Positions 9,883 through 19,772 of a DNA stretch of 64,000 nucleotides are shown piece by piece (position 1 is the stretch's first letter; the number at the start of each line of letters is the position of its first letter). The translations under genes were made by a program, and so were the position numbers. The notes beneath the pieces were generated by a model that did not search any database, was not told the origin of the DNA, and saw only the letters and a program-made list of their open reading frames with translations. This stretch comes from Pseudomonas sp. FP1742 (GTDB lineage Bacteria > Pseudomonadota > Gammaproteobacteria > Pseudomonadales > Pseudomonadaceae): positions 1,240,001 through 1,304,000 of the forward strand of contig NZ_CP117460.1 of the NCBI RefSeq assembly GCF_030687145.1, read 5' to 3'.

Positions 9883-10275
9883 TCAGTTAACCGCGATGGC
9901 GCAGTCGAAGGTTTGCACGGCGGGTACTTCCGGTGCCCACGGTTGTGAGTAAGTCAGTCGCAAGCGGCCGGTGCCGGTGGCGAAGGCCTGGAAACGCCAG
10001 GTTGAAATGCCGGCGCTGCCGACTATTCCGGCGTCTTCGGGGTTGCTGTAGACCTCGGGGCTGAGCGCGCGCAACACGCCCCCGGCCGAATCCTGGATCG
10101 CCCAGCGGTAACCTGTGGTGGGGTTGCTTGGCAGGGTCAGGATCAGGGTTTGCCCGTTGTGCAGTTTCGCCGGGCATTCGCTTTGTTTTTCCACGGTCAG
10201 GTTCTGTTTCGGTTGCGAGGCGCAAGCGCTCAGCAGAGCAAGGGCGAGGGGGACTAACAGGCGAGTGGGGGACAT
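9883..10275 (-). CDS. chagasin-like (I42) protease-inhibitor-family lipoprotein
   Basis: A 130-residue protein. The start at 10275 gives a lipoprotein signal, with lipobox LSAC and Cys18 as the acylated residue. The mature part has chagasin-family loop motifs: NPTTGYRW, a GSAGISTWRF segment and YSQPWAP. Members of this family block papain-type cysteine proteases by inserting these loops into the active site. Here it would be membrane-anchored and face the periplasm. It is transcribed directly into the YhhN gene. Target protease unknown; inhibition is inferred from the motifs. Confidence 0.8.
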   Translation of the reverse strand: MSPTRLLVPLALALLSACASQPKQNLTVEKQSECPAKLHNGQTLILTLPSNPTTGYRWAIQDSAGGVLRALSPEVYSNPEDAGIVGSAGISTWRFQAFATGTGRLRLTYSQPWAPEVPAVQTFDCAIAVN

Positions 10276-10404
10276 AGGATCAACGACTCCGGCGTTTACG
10301 ACGAACGGCGAGCATAACTGAAGATGAGACAAATTGTGACGGCCACCCATTAGGGGTAATTGAGGGCGGGAGGCGGGTAATGCCCGTCAGTCCAGCGCAA
10401 TCCA

Positions 10405-10494
10405 TGTGGGAGCGGGCTTGCTCGCGAAAACGGTGTGCCAGTCAACGTTGATCTCGACTGATACACCGCTTTCGCGAGCAAGCCCGCTCCCACA
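10405..10494. repeat. REP pair (REPIN) downstream of the DUF4197 gene
   Basis: Facing inverted copies of the TGTGGGAGCGGGCTTGC core at about 10405-10430 and 10470-10494, with a partly self-complementary spacer. It starts right after the stop of the DUF4197 gene, where it could serve as a transcript-end hairpin. Confidence 0.9.
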
Positions 10495-10498
10495 GGGT

Positions 10499-11188
10499 CT
10501 AGAGCGTGCCGAACACCTTCTTCGCCAGGCTGGTCGCTGCCGCCGCAGGGTTCTTGCGAATGGTCTCTTCCTGCTTGCCAATCATCTCGAACAGACCATT
10601 CAACGCCTGCTCGGTCACGTAGCTTTCGATGTTGGCATTTTTTGCATCCAGCACACCCAGCGTCGCGGCTTGCCCGGCGAACGCGTTGTATTGTTGAGCC
10701 AAACCCACCTGGTCGGTGGCTTGCTTGACGATCGGCAAGAACTTGGTGCGGATCTGTTCGCGGCTGGTTTTGCTCAGGTACTGAGTGGCCGAGTCCTGAC
10801 CGCCGCTGAGAATCCCCTTGGCATCTTCCACGGTCATCTTCTTCACCGCATCCACCAGAATCGGCTGAGCCTGCGTTACCGCCGCTTCAGCTGCCTTGTT
10901 CATGCTGGTTTCCAGTTGATCGACCTGGTCACCCATGCCGAACTGTTTCATTTTCTTGGCGACCTTGCCCAGCTTGCCTGGCAGTTCGATCTTCACGTCC
11001 GGGTTGTTGCTGAAGCCGCCGGGTGTGCCGAGTTGTTTAACGGCCAGTTGCGCGCCTTGGGTCAGGGCGTCCTTGAGACCGCCGGTCGCGTCTTGTTGCG
11101 ACAGGTCACTGAGTGACAGTGCCAGGGCATTAGCGCAGATCATCAAGCCTGCGCACAGGCCGGCGAAGCGAAGGGTTGGGCGGAGCAT
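10499..11188 (-). CDS. DUF4197-family exported protein
   Basis: A 229-residue protein with an N-terminal signal peptide (about residues 1-23, ending ANALA). The mature chain is alpha-helical: LSDLSQQDATGGLKDALTQGA, a central QPILVDAVKKMTVEDAKGILSGG block and a C-terminal LNGLFEMIGKQEETIRKNP block. These match my memory of the DUF4197 family, which is common in proteobacteria and has no settled function. The start at 11188 is preceded by GGAAG and gives the signal peptide. It lies 58 bases downstream of plsB on the same strand and may be read through from it. Confidence 0.8.
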   Translation of the reverse strand: MLRPTLRFAGLCAGLMICANALALSLSDLSQQDATGGLKDALTQGAQLAVKQLGTPGGFSNNPDVKIELPGKLGKVAKKMKQFGMGDQVDQLETSMNKAAEAAVTQAQPILVDAVKKMTVEDAKGILSGGQDSATQYLSKTSREQIRTKFLPIVKQATDQVGLAQQYNAFAGQAATLGVLDAKNANIESYVTEQALNGLFEMIGKQEETIRKNPAAAATSLAKKVFGTL

Positions 11189-11246
11189 GGCGGCTTCCTT
11201 GTTCGGAATAAAAGGTTCGGAAAAGAGCGTTAACGGATGTTGAAAT

Positions 11247-13751
11247 TTAGTCGGTTTGCGCGGGCCCCGCGACCTGGTCCGCCGCGTCTTCACTACGATG
11301 CAGCGCCACCTGACGGATCGACAAACGAATCTCCGCCGGCAGTACCCGTTTGGCCGCGCCTTCGGCCAGTTCGCCGAGCAGTTCGTGATAACTCAGCTTG
11401 CCCGCTTCGTCACGGCGCAGCACGTCGAGGTCCAGCATTGTCTGGATGAAGTGACGGAACAGGCTCTTGTCGAAGAACTCCGGGGCGTTCAGGCCGTGGA
11501 GGATCGATAGGCGCTGGGCCATGACCGTGCACAGGTCTTCCAGTTCTTCGGCGCTGATGCTGTTCTGGCCGCTGTTGAGCAACAAAGAAACGGTCATGTA
11601 GAAGCGCTGCAAGGTCTGGGCGATGCTTTTGGACAGCAGCGTCAGCAGCACGAAATGCCGCGAGCTCGGCGCCGGGCGCAGGTACACGTTTTTCTCGAAA
11701 CGCAGCAGGCCTTGCTCGACGAAGGCTTCGAGCCATTGATCGATCACGTCATCGAGTTCGTCCAGCGACCAGCGAATGAACAGTTCCGATTGCAGGTACG
11801 GATACAGCGCGCGGGTGTAGCGCAGGATCTGCTCGCGACTCATGCGCGACGCACTCTGGAAGAAACTCGCCAGCAATGACGGCAACGCGAAAATGTGCAG
11901 CACGTTGTTGCGGTAGTAGGTCATCAGGACGGCGTTTTGTTCGTCCAGGTACAGAATCTTGCCCAGTGCATCGTTCTGCTCAGACAGCAGGTTCATGTCC
12001 TTCACATGCTCGATCAGGGCTCGCCCGTCACCGTCCGGCAGGGTGGTGTGCGGCGAGTAAGGGACCTTGCGCAACAGCGCCAGATACAAATCCAGCACAC
12101 GCGCCATGGCGCGATCATCCAGGGCCAGGCGGCCGGTGGACAGCAACGCCAGGGCCACCAGGTTCACCGGGTTGATCGCCGCCGCTTCGTTCAAGTGCTG
12201 CGCGACTTTCTCGCCGAGGCGGTTGGTGGTTTCGTTGAGCCAGGCCGGTTTGAATTGCGGGCCGAGCGCCTGTTGGCGCCAGTCCGGCTGTTCGCTGTCG
12301 AGGAACTCCGCCAGTTTGATCGGCTCACCGAAGTTGACCGCGACCTGGCCGAAGCGCTGTTTGAGCGCGCCGATGACTTTGAAGATGTCGAAAATCGATT
12401 CTTTCTTCTTGCTCGCGCCACGCAGTTCGCCGAGGTACGTCCGGCCTTCCAGAACGCGCTCATAGCCGATGTACACCGGAATGAACACGATCGGCATCCG
12501 CGACGACCGCAGGAAGCTGCGCAGGGTAATCGCCAACATCCCGGTTTTCGGTTGCAGCATGCGCCCGGTGCGCGAACGGCCGCCTTCGACGAAGTACTCG
12601 ACCGGGAAGCCCTTGGTGAACAGGGTGTGCAGGTATTCGTTGAACACCGAGGTGTACAGCGGGTTGCCCTTGAAGGTGCGGCGCATGAAGAACGCCCCGC
12701 CGCGACGCAACAGACCGCCGATACCCGGCATGTTGAGGTTGATCCCGGCGGCGATGTGCGGCGGGGTCAGGCCGTTGCGGAACAGCAGATAGGACAGCAG
12801 CAGGTAGTCGATGTGGCTACGGTGGCAGGGGACGTAGATCACTTCGTAACCCGGGGCGACCTTTTGCACGCCTTCGATGTTGTTGACCTTGATCCCGTCG
12901 TAGATCTTGTTCCAGAACCAGCTCAGCACCACTTCCATGAAGCGGATCGCGGTGTAGGTGTAGTCGGAGGCGATCTCGTTGCCATAGCGCAAGGCCTGGG
13001 CCTTGGCTTTTTCCGCGGAAATATTCTCGCGCTCGGCTTCGTCGAGGATCGCTTGTTTGACCAGCGGCTGATTGAGCAGGCCTTTGACCAGGTTGCGACG
13101 GTGGGAAATGTCCGGGCCGATTACCGCAGCTTTCAGATTGCGGAAGTGCACCCGCAGAATCCGCTGGGCCATGCGCACGGTGCGTTCGTGGCCTTTGTTG
13201 TGATCGATCAGTTCACGCAGATGAATCGGCGCCGAGAACTGCACCCGGGTCTTGCGCCCCAGCACAATGATGCTCAGCAACCGGCGCAAACGCCCGGTGA
13301 CCGCCCAGCTGTCGGCGAACAGCAATTTCCACGGGCTCGACTCGCTGTCCGGCGACTGACCCCAGAACACGCTGACCGGAATGATCTGCGCGTCTTCGGC
13401 GGCGTTCTGGCTCAGGGCGCTGACCAGACGGGTCAGGGTCGGCGGCGCACCGCGTTTGTCCTGACGGCCGAGCCAGTCGGGCTCGGGCGTCAGGTAAAAG
13501 AACGCGGCGGGCTCCAACAGCGCACCCACCGATACCGGCAACACCGGGCGTGGCAGGCCGGCCTTGCTGCATTCGGTATCGACCACGGCAAGGTCGGTCA
13601 GCGAAGGGTTTTGCAGGACGTAGAACACTGGCCGGCTGCGGTCGAGGTTAAGGGTGAACGACGACTGGTTGATCGTCTCCGAGCGAACCCAGAGGTATAG
13701 CAGTCGGCGCAGGGTGCCAAACACAAGACGGCGAAACGGGGAACGGGTCAT
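11247..13751 (-). CDS. plsB: glycerol-3-phosphate 1-O-acyltransferase PlsB
   Basis: An 834-residue membrane-associated enzyme that adds the first acyl chain to glycerol-3-phosphate in phospholipid synthesis. The acyltransferase motif HX4D is present in [13 protein letters not shown], followed by the [19 protein letters not shown] and [10 protein letters not shown] blocks of the family. Length fits PlsB. I start at the ATG at 13751 ([12 protein letters not shown]); the open frame extends 22 codons further without conservation. It is divergent from the cold-shock gene, leaving a 165-base promoter region. Confidence 0.95.
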   Translation of the reverse strand: MTRSPFRRLVFGTLRRLLYLWVRSETINQSSFTLNLDRSRPVFYVLQNPSLTDLAVVDTECSKAGLPRPVLPVSVGALLEPAAFFYLTPEPDWLGRQDKRGAPPTLTRLVSALSQNAAEDAQIIPVSVFWGQSPDSESSPWKLLFADSWAVTGRLRRLLSIIVLGRKTRVQFSAPIHLRELIDHNKGHERTVRMAQRILRVHFRNLKAAVIGPDISHRRNLVKGLLNQPLVKQAILDEAERENISAEKAKAQALRYGNEIASDYTYTAIRFMEVVLSWFWNKIYDGIKVNNIEGVQKVAPGYEVIYVPCHRSHIDYLLLSYLLFRNGLTPPHIAAGINLNMPGIGGLLRRGGAFFMRRTFKGNPLYTSVFNEYLHTLFTKGFPVEYFVEGGRSRTGRMLQPKTGMLAITLRSFLRSSRMPIVFIPVYIGYERVLEGRTYLGELRGASKKKESIFDIFKVIGALKQRFGQVAVNFGEPIKLAEFLDSEQPDWRQQALGPQFKPAWLNETTNRLGEKVAQHLNEAAAINPVNLVALALLSTGRLALDDRAMARVLDLYLALLRKVPYSPHTTLPDGDGRALIEHVKDMNLLSEQNDALGKILYLDEQNAVLMTYYRNNVLHIFALPSLLASFFQSASRMSREQILRYTRALYPYLQSELFIRWSLDELDDVIDQWLEAFVEQGLLRFEKNVYLRPAPSSRHFVLLTLLSKSIAQTLQRFYMTVSLLLNSGQNSISAEELEDLCTVMAQRLSILHGLNAPEFFDKSLFRHFIQTMLDLDVLRRDEAGKLSYHELLGELAEGAAKRVLPAEIRLSIRQVALHRSEDAADQVAGPAQTD

Positions 13752-13853
13752 ACGGCTTCTGCGTGAGTGAATAAAACCGAGCGTTTGCTCGGGCGGCCGA
13801 TAGTGTGCCGGATTCATCGAAAATCGGCAAAAAAGCGGCTAAGTAAACTTGAG

Positions 13854-13881
13854 TTGAGAGTTTTTGCGTCTGTCATATACT
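13854..13881 (+). promoter_or_regulatory. candidate sigma-70 promoter of the cold-shock gene
   Basis: TTGAGA at 13854-13859 and TATACT at 13876-13881 with a 16-base spacer, on the plus strand, 35 bases before the cold-shock start codon. Spacing and position are good. The predicted 5' leader is short, unlike the long leaders of classical cold-inducible cspA genes. Confidence 0.55.
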
Positions 13882-13916
13882 CGGCCATTCAAAATAAAAA
13901 GAAGGGGTACCGAGAC

Positions 13917-14126
13917 ATGGCAACGCGCGAAACCGGCAATGTGAAGTGGTTCAACGACGCCAAGGGCTATGGCTTCATTCAGCGCGAGGACGGGGTGGAC
14001 GTGTTCGTGCACTACCGCGCCATCCGCGGCGAAGGGCATCGCTCGCTGACTGAAGGTCAGCAGGTCGAGTATGCGGTGGTGACTGGTGAGAAGGGTTTGC
14101 AGGCTGAGGATGTGGTGGGGCTGTAA
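13917..14126 (+). CDS. cold-shock-domain protein (Csp family)
   Basis: A 69-residue single cold-shock domain. RNP1 reads KGYGFI and RNP2 reads VFVHY, preceded by [11 protein letters not shown], so it should bind single-stranded RNA or DNA as a chaperone. Two points are unusual: RNP2 ends in Tyr where Phe is common (VFVHF), and the stretch after it reads [11 protein letters not shown]. The start at 13917 follows GGGGTACC. The gene is alone, divergent from plsB, and followed by a REP pair. Confidence 0.9.
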   Translation: MATRETGNVKWFNDAKGYGFIQREDGVDVFVHYRAIRGEGHRSLTEGQQVEYAVVTGEKGLQAEDVVGL

Positions 14127-14154
14127 ACCCGATCTTCGGATCACACAAAACCAA

Positions 14155-14244
14155 TGTGGGAGCGGGCTCGCTCGCGAATGCGGTGTGTCAGTCAATGTTA
14201 ATGTCGACTGACACACCGCATTCGCGAGCAAGCCCGCTCCCACA
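14155..14244. repeat. REP pair (REPIN) after the cold-shock gene
   Basis: Facing inverted REP cores; the left copy has a one-base change (GGGCTCGCTCGCGAA instead of GGGCTTGCTCGCGAA). The inner spacer also folds (GTGTGTCAGTC against GACTGACACAC). It lies between the convergent cold-shock gene and the 125-residue hypothetical gene. Confidence 0.9.
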
Positions 14245-14266
14245 TTTAATCCGCGTTGAACGGGAT

Positions 14267-14644
14267 TTAAGCGGTTTTCCAGGTGATCTCTTCTTCACCA
14301 TCGACGCTGATGCGAATCCAGCGATCCGCTGACTCTTCACCCTCTTCCTCGACCCAGCTACCCGGCGCGCAACGCACTTCGACGTTGAGCGCGGCAAATG
14401 CGGCGCGGGCGCAGGCGATGTCGTCTTCCCACGGGGTCTGGTCGCTTTCCAGGTACAGGCTGTTCCATTTGCCGACGGCTTTGGGCAGCCAGGTCACCGG
14501 CACGTTGCCGGCCTTGCACTTGTAGGTCTGACCTTTCTGGACCCAGTCGGTGCAGGGGCCTAAAGCCGCGCCGAGCCAGGCCGCGATGGCCTTGTAGTCG
14601 ACGTCGGCGTCTTTCAGGTAAATCTCGATGTCCGGTTGGCGCAT
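14267..14644 (-). CDS. conserved hypothetical protein, 125 residues
   Basis: Not assigned to a named family. The start at 14644 gives MRQPDIEIYLKDADVD. The protein is soluble, tryptophan-rich (AAWLG, DWVQKG, VTWLP, TPWEDD, GSWVEEE) and acidic at the C-terminus, with two cysteines close together in YKCKAGN and LGPCTDW. Codon use matches the core genes around it, so it looks like a resident gene. It is followed by a REP pair. No neighbour suggests a role; rlmA lies upstream on the same strand 80 bases away. Confidence 0.7.
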   Translation of the reverse strand: MRQPDIEIYLKDADVDYKAIAAWLGAALGPCTDWVQKGQTYKCKAGNVPVTWLPKAVGKWNSLYLESDQTPWEDDIACARAAFAALNVEVRCAPGSWVEEEGEESADRWIRISVDGEEEITWKTA

Positions 14645-14725
14645 GGATGTCCTCACTGCGGGTCTGAAAAATCCATTCGCGGATTTAGCCGGTCTCAAGC
14701 TTTGCTCAAGACCAAAGTTGTCGGG

Positions 14726-15535
14726 TTATTGAAGAACGAAATAATCGTAGCGCATCGACACCGTGACCTCGAACGGCTCAGCCTGTTCGATGACCGCTGC
14801 CCGGCGTTCGGCACTGGCGCGCCAGCCGTGAGGTGTCATCGCTAACAGGTTCGCGCGATCCTGGCCATTGACCAGCGTCAGTTTGAATTCCAGGGTTTCG
14901 CTGTGTTGCAGCGCCATGCCTTCCGGCACCAGCGCCAGATGCTTGTCGTCGGTGTACTCACGCACTTCGTCGTACAGCCGCTCGCGCAACTCCATCAGAT
15001 GGCCGCTGGTCGGCCCGACTTTCATCAGGCCGCCACCGGGGCTGAGCAGGCGTTTGGCTTCTTCCCAGTCCAAAGGGCTGAACACGCTGGCCAGGAACTG
15101 GCAGCTGCCCGAGGCCAACGGCACCCGTGCCATGCTGGCGATCAACCAGGTCAGCGCGGGGTTGCGTTTGCAGGCGCGTTTGACCGCTTCCCGGGAAATG
15201 TCCAGGGCATAGCCATCGGCGTTGGGCAAGGCTTCGGCGATTTGCGCGGTGTAGTAACCCTCGCCACAACCGATGTCCAGCCAACGCTGGGGCGCGTAGT
15301 GCGCCGCCAATTCCGCCAGACGCTTGGCCACCGGCGCATAGTGCCCGGCATTCAAGAAGTCGCGACGGGCTTCGACCATCGCCAGGTTATCCCCAGGGTC
15401 ACGGCTGTTCTTGTGCTGCACCGGCAACAGGTTCAGATAACCCTGCCGCGCACGGTCGAAACGATGCCCGGCGGGGCAGGCCACGCCGTTGTCCACCGCG
15501 TTCAGCGGTTCGCTGCAGATCGGGCAGGCCAGCAT
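14726..15535 (-). CDS. rlmA: 23S rRNA (guanine(745)-N1)-methyltransferase
   Basis: A 269-residue enzyme that methylates G745 in helix 35 of 23S rRNA. An N-terminal zinc finger is visible (Cys4, Cys7, Cys20, His24) followed by FDRARQGYLNLL and a SAM-binding WLDIGCGEGYY motif at 85-95. These two parts together are characteristic of RlmA. Its ATG overlaps the dapE stop by one base, so it is translated from the same message as dapE. Confidence 0.9.
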   Translation of the reverse strand: MLACPICSEPLNAVDNGVACPAGHRFDRARQGYLNLLPVQHKNSRDPGDNLAMVEARRDFLNAGHYAPVAKRLAELAAHYAPQRWLDIGCGEGYYTAQIAEALPNADGYALDISREAVKRACKRNPALTWLIASMARVPLASGSCQFLASVFSPLDWEEAKRLLSPGGGLMKVGPTSGHLMELRERLYDEVREYTDDKHLALVPEGMALQHSETLEFKLTLVNGQDRANLLAMTPHGWRASAERRAAVIEQAEPFEVTVSMRYDYFVLQ

Positions 15536-16686
15536 CAGGCGAGCAACTTGATCAGGGTCTGGTAGTAGATTTCGGTCAGCACGTCGAGGTCGGCCGCCAG
15601 TACGCGTTCGTTGACCTGGTGGATCGTCGCGTTGACCGGGCCCAGTTCAACCACTTGGGTGCCCATGGTCGCGATGAAGCGCCCATCGGAAGTGCCGCCG
15701 CTGGTGGAGGCCTTGGTGTCACGACCGGTGATGTCCTTGATGCTTGACGACACCGCGTCGAGCAGCGCGCCCGGCTCGGTGAGGAATGGCAGGCCGGACA
15801 GCGCCCAGTCGATGTGCCAGTCCAGGCCATGCTTGTCGAGGATGTCGGCGACGCGCTTTTGCAGGCCTTCGACGGTGGACTCGGTGGAGAAGCGGAAGTT
15901 GAACACCGCCACCAGATCACCCGGGATCACATTGGTCGCGCCGGTGCCGGAATTGACGTTGGAGATCTGGAAACTGGTCGGCGGGAAGAAATCGTTGCCG
16001 TGGTCCCAGTGCTCGGCGGCAAGTTCGGCCAGCGCCGGGGCGGCGAGGTGGATCGGGTTCTTCGCCAGGTGCGGATACGCCACGTGGCCCTGCACACCGC
16101 GCACGGTCAATTTTGCGCCGAGGGAGCCGCGCCGGCCGTTCTTGACCACGTCACCCACCAGGCTGGTGCTCGACGGTTCGCCGACGATGCACCAGTCCAG
16201 ACGCTCCTTGCGGGCGGCTAGGCGTTCGACCACTGCCTTGGTGCCATGGTGCGCCGGACCTTCTTCGTCGCTGGTGATCAGGAACGCAACCTTGCCCTTG
16301 TGATCCGGATAGTCGGCGACGAAGCGCTCGGCCGCCACGGTCATGGACGCGAGGCTGCCTTTCATGTCTGCCGCGCCACGGCCGCAGAGCATGCCGTGTT
16401 CGTCGATCACCGCGTTGAACGGATCGATCTGCCAGGCCGCCACCGGACCGGTCGGCACCACATCGGTGTGACCGGCGAAGCACAGCACCGGGCCGTCGTG
16501 TTTGCCGTGGGTCGCCCAGAAGTTATCCACATCTTCGATGCGCATCGGTTCCAGCGTAAAACCGGCATCGCCCAGGCGCTGCATCATCTGCTTCTGGCAA
16601 TCGGCGTCGACCGGCGTCACGGACGGACGGCGGATCAGGTCGATGGCGAGTTGAAGGGTCGGCGAAAGGTCGGCGTGGGCCGTCAT
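15535..16686 (-). CDS. dapE: succinyl-diaminopimelate desuccinylase
   Basis: A 383-residue M20-family zinc hydrolase that removes succinate from N-succinyl-L,L-diaminopimelate in the lysine/meso-DAP pathway. Metal and catalytic residues are in place: His73 and Asp75 ([10 protein letters not shown]), Asp107 (GRGAADMKG), Glu141/Glu142 (SDEEGPA), and [11 protein letters not shown] further on. The start at 16686 has GGAG upstream; the longer open frame runs into a REP pair and is not coding. dapD and dapC lie 6 and 10 kb away on the same strand. Confidence 0.95.
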   Translation of the reverse strand: MTAHADLSPTLQLAIDLIRRPSVTPVDADCQKQMMQRLGDAGFTLEPMRIEDVDNFWATHGKHDGPVLCFAGHTDVVPTGPVAAWQIDPFNAVIDEHGMLCGRGAADMKGSLASMTVAAERFVADYPDHKGKVAFLITSDEEGPAHHGTKAVVERLAARKERLDWCIVGEPSSTSLVGDVVKNGRRGSLGAKLTVRGVQGHVAYPHLAKNPIHLAAPALAELAAEHWDHGNDFFPPTSFQISNVNSGTGATNVIPGDLVAVFNFRFSTESTVEGLQKRVADILDKHGLDWHIDWALSGLPFLTEPGALLDAVSSSIKDITGRDTKASTSGGTSDGRFIATMGTQVVELGPVNATIHQVNERVLAADLDVLTEIYYQTLIKLLA

Positions 16687-16726
16687 GTAAGACTCCGGAA
16701 ACTTGAAATTTGGGCACGGGGCTAAA

Positions 16727-16816
16727 TGTGGGAGCGGGCTTGCTCGCGAATGCGGTGTGTCATTCAGCATTGATGTTGACTGGCACACCGCATTCGCGAG
16801 CAAGCCCGCTCCCACA
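16727..16816. repeat. REP pair (REPIN) upstream of dapE
   Basis: Facing inverted REP cores at about 16727-16750 and 16792-16816. It separates dapE from the 3' end of the glucan synthase gene. Confidence 0.9.
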
Positions 16817-16924
16817 GGTATGGCGTTCGACCGTCGGAACGTGCCCGGCCAAGGCCTGCAAAATGGCGGTTATCTTAAAGCAAAACGGCGGCCATTGGCC
16901 GCCGTTTAGTGCATCTGCAAAGAT

Positions 16925-19516
16925 TTAGACTGCCGGCGCCGTCTCTGTTTCGACCGCCGGTTTGGGCAGCGACGACAGGAACGCCATGATCAGCGCCGCC
17001 AGGTACGGCAGCGACTGCACCAGCAACATGGTCACCCAGAAGCGCATGTCGTTGCTCGGCAGGCCCTGCACCAGGAAGATCCCCAGCGCCGCGCCCCACA
17101 ACAGCAGCATGATGAACACCTCTTCGCGCGCTTCCGAAATGGCTACCCAGAAGCCGTGGTTATCGGCGTTTTTCGGGGTGCGGAAGAACGGAATGCTGCT
17201 GGTGAAGAAGCCGTACAGCACCGCTTTGGCGATGGTGTGCGACAACGCCAGCCCGGCCAGTGCGGCGCAGAAGGCGTCCTTGAGGTTGACCCCGACCGCA
17301 CGACGGTACAGGAAGATGATCTTGCCCACCTTGAACACGAACAGCGCCAATGGCGGGATCGCGAAAATCAGCAGCGGTGGATCGACCCGTTGCGGCACGA
17401 TGATCATCGCCGCCGACCACAACAGTGCGCCGACGGTGAAAAAGATGTTCATGCCATCCGCCACCCATGGCAGCCAGCCCGCGAGGAAGTGGTAACGCTG
17501 GCCACGGGTCAGCTCGGTGTCCTTGCCACGCAGCAGGCTGGCGGTGTGACGCTTGATGATCTGAATCGCGCCATAGGCCCAGCGGAAACGCTGTTTCTTG
17601 AAGTCGATAAAGGTATCGGGCATCAGGCCTTTGCCGTAGCTGGTGTGGTAGTACGCCGCCGACAGACCTTTTTCGAACACGCGCAGACCCAACTCGGCGT
17701 CTTCACAGATACACCAGTCGGCCCAGCCCAGTTCCTCGAGCACCGAGCGCCGGGTCATGGTCATGGTGCCGTGCTGGATGATCGCGTCACGGTCGTTGCG
17801 GGTGACCATGCCGATGTGGAAGAAGCCTTTGTATTCCGCATAGCAGAGCTTCTTGAAGGTGCTTTCGTTCTGGTCGCGATAATCCTGTGGCGACTGCACC
17901 ACGGCGATTTTCGGGTCGGCGAAGTGGGGCACCATGTGCTTGAGCCAGTTCGGGTCGACGCAGTAGTCCGAGTCGATCACCGCAATCACTTCGGCATCTT
18001 TGGCGGTATGCGGAATCAGATAGTTCAGCGCACCACCCTTGAAGCCGGCCAATGGCGCGACGTGGAAGAACTTGAAACGCGGGCCGAGGGTTTCGCAATA
18101 ATCACGCACCGGTTCCCACACCGCCGGGTCCTTGGTGTTGTTGTCGATGATCAGGACTTCGAAGTCCGGATAGTCGAGATTGGCCAAGGCATTGAGGGTC
18201 TGTTTGACCATCTCCGGCGGCTCGTTGTAGCAAGGAACGTGAATTGACACCTTCGGCCGGTAGTCCGATTCGCCCACGACCGGCAGGAATTCACGCCGGC
18301 GTTTGTGGGTCCAGACCGCTTCGGCCAGTTCATGGGCTTCCGTCAGCAGAACGATGAATACCCCGAGTGCACCGAGGGCGAGCAGGAAACCCACCGTCAG
18401 GCTGAACCAGGTGCTGTATTGCTGGCTGTAGTCGTAACCGATCCACACCAGCACCGAACCGCACAGGAACGCGATAAAGGTCAGGAAGGTACGGCCACGT
18501 TGGCGCAGGGCCGAGCCGTCGATCATCAGCAAGGTCAGGGACAGCAGGGCCAACACGGCCGAGCCGATCGCCAGCACACGCCATTGCGGGATCGCGACCA
18601 CCGGGCCTTCGAAGTTGAATTTCTGCTGGCGCGCGGCGTTGAACACGCCCCAGTACGCGCCTACCGAGCCTTCGTCAGTGGCCTTCCACGGCTGGTCAAA
18701 CGCTTCGATCACGAAGTAGTTGAAGCCTTGGCGGTTGAGCTTGTTGACCAAGGTGCGCAGGTAGATCGCTTGATCCGCCGGCGACGCATCGGCGCCACCG
18801 CGCATGCGGCCGTTGCTCGGCCAGCCGACTTCGGAGAGCAGCAACGGTTTTTTCGGGAACATCTTTTTCAGGTCACGGGCGCGGTCGAGAACGAACTGAC
18901 CCGCCTTGTCCACCGGAATGAACTCCCAGTAGGGCAGAACGTGAGCCGCGATCAGGTCGACGTGCTTGGCCAGTTCCGGGTGTTCTTCCCAGACGTGCCA
19001 CTGTTCAGAGGTTGTGACTGGCACCTTAACGGCCGCGCGCACGCGATCCAGGATCACGCTCAGCTCGGCAGCGGTGATTTCCTTGCGGAAGATCGCCTCG
19101 TTACCGACCACGACACGAACCACGCTGCGGGAGGTGTTGGCCAGTTCGATGGCGCGCAGGATCTCGCGCTCGTTGCGTTCCTGGTCCGGGCTGATCCAGA
19201 TCCCCAGGGTCACCCGCAGGCCGAATTCTTCCGCCAGTTTGGGGATATCCTCCAGCGTGCCGTCGACCGAGTAGGTCCGGATGTTGTCCGTCAGCTTGCT
19301 CATGATCTCCAGGTCGCGACGCATTTCATCGTCGGTCGGATACTGGTCTTTCTGCGGGTACTGGCCTTGTTGAAACGGCGAGTACGAGAAGCCAGAGATC
19401 TGTTCAGGCCAGTTGGGGGCGGAGACCGGGCGATTGATCAGCGCCCAGAAGCCGGTAAACAAGGCTGCGATGGCGAGCACCACGACCAGGTTGAGTCCAA
19501 ATTTACGCGATGACAT
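16925..19516 (-). CDS. ndvB: NdvB-type beta-glucan synthase (GH17 domain fused to GT2 transferase)
   Basis: An 863-residue inner-membrane protein. After an N-terminal membrane anchor (about 8-27) comes a periplasmic GH17-like domain (about 45-330; VVVGNEAIFR, LLLSEVGWPS and VIEAFDQPWK hold the expected acidic residues). Then come further membrane segments and a cytoplasmic GT2 domain with VPCYNEPPEM, a DSDY metal site, a CEDAELGLR block and the QRFRW (QxxRW) motif, ending in more membrane helices. The architecture matches P. aeruginosa NdvB, which makes cyclic beta-1,3-glucans linked to biofilm antibiotic tolerance; cellulose-synthase-like function is the alternative. The start at 19516 was chosen over the longer open frame because the anchor follows directly. 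A possible promoter on the minus strand is TTGACT (19721-19726) with TTTATT (19697-19702). Confidence 0.85.
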   Translation of the reverse strand: MSSRKFGLNLVVVLAIAALFTGFWALINRPVSAPNWPEQISGFSYSPFQQGQYPQKDQYPTDDEMRRDLEIMSKLTDNIRTYSVDGTLEDIPKLAEEFGLRVTLGIWISPDQERNEREILRAIELANTSRSVVRVVVGNEAIFRKEITAAELSVILDRVRAAVKVPVTTSEQWHVWEEHPELAKHVDLIAAHVLPYWEFIPVDKAGQFVLDRARDLKKMFPKKPLLLSEVGWPSNGRMRGGADASPADQAIYLRTLVNKLNRQGFNYFVIEAFDQPWKATDEGSVGAYWGVFNAARQQKFNFEGPVVAIPQWRVLAIGSAVLALLSLTLLMIDGSALRQRGRTFLTFIAFLCGSVLVWIGYDYSQQYSTWFSLTVGFLLALGALGVFIVLLTEAHELAEAVWTHKRRREFLPVVGESDYRPKVSIHVPCYNEPPEMVKQTLNALANLDYPDFEVLIIDNNTKDPAVWEPVRDYCETLGPRFKFFHVAPLAGFKGGALNYLIPHTAKDAEVIAVIDSDYCVDPNWLKHMVPHFADPKIAVVQSPQDYRDQNESTFKKLCYAEYKGFFHIGMVTRNDRDAIIQHGTMTMTRRSVLEELGWADWCICEDAELGLRVFEKGLSAAYYHTSYGKGLMPDTFIDFKKQRFRWAYGAIQIIKRHTASLLRGKDTELTRGQRYHFLAGWLPWVADGMNIFFTVGALLWSAAMIIVPQRVDPPLLIFAIPPLALFVFKVGKIIFLYRRAVGVNLKDAFCAALAGLALSHTIAKAVLYGFFTSSIPFFRTPKNADNHGFWVAISEAREEVFIMLLLWGAALGIFLVQGLPSNDMRFWVTMLLVQSLPYLAALIMAFLSSLPKPAVETETAPAV

Positions 19517-19718
19517 AGCTTTTTCGGGTTCCAAAGGCTGTGGAACGAAGGAACGGTTGGCGGCCGGCTGCCAGGTGGCAGGGGCGCGCATCCTACACTG
19601 GAGGTTCTCTGACCGTACAGCGAACAGGGAAACGCCCGACATTGGGCAATCCAGGTCGACTTAAGTTCTTTGACCGGGACGATGTAGCCCAATTCCAATA
19701 AATTTGTAGTCAATTGAA

Positions 19719-19754
19719 GCAGTCAAGACTGCCGTCCATAGCACCAAAGGTGCT
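19719..19754. promoter_or_regulatory. two palindromes in the ndvB-tcdA intergenic region
   Basis: GCAGTC-AA-GACTGC at 19719-19732 and AGCACC-AAA-GGTGCT at 19740-19754. The first overlaps a possible minus-strand -35 for ndvB (TTGACT). The second lies 19 bases ahead of a TATAAT hexamer on the plus strand. They could be operator sites between divergent genes, or small hairpins. Confidence 0.4.
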
Positions 19755-19772
19755 CTTGACCGCCGACAGCCC

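Noticed and set aside
11895..13700. A 601-codon plus-strand open frame opposite plsB
   Set aside because: Same antisense effect; plsB is unambiguous and the other strand shows no conserved motif.
16687..16815. N-terminal extension of dapE into the upstream REP pair
   Set aside because: The extra residues are a translated REP, and the ATG at 16686 has a proper GGAG site and the family N-terminus.
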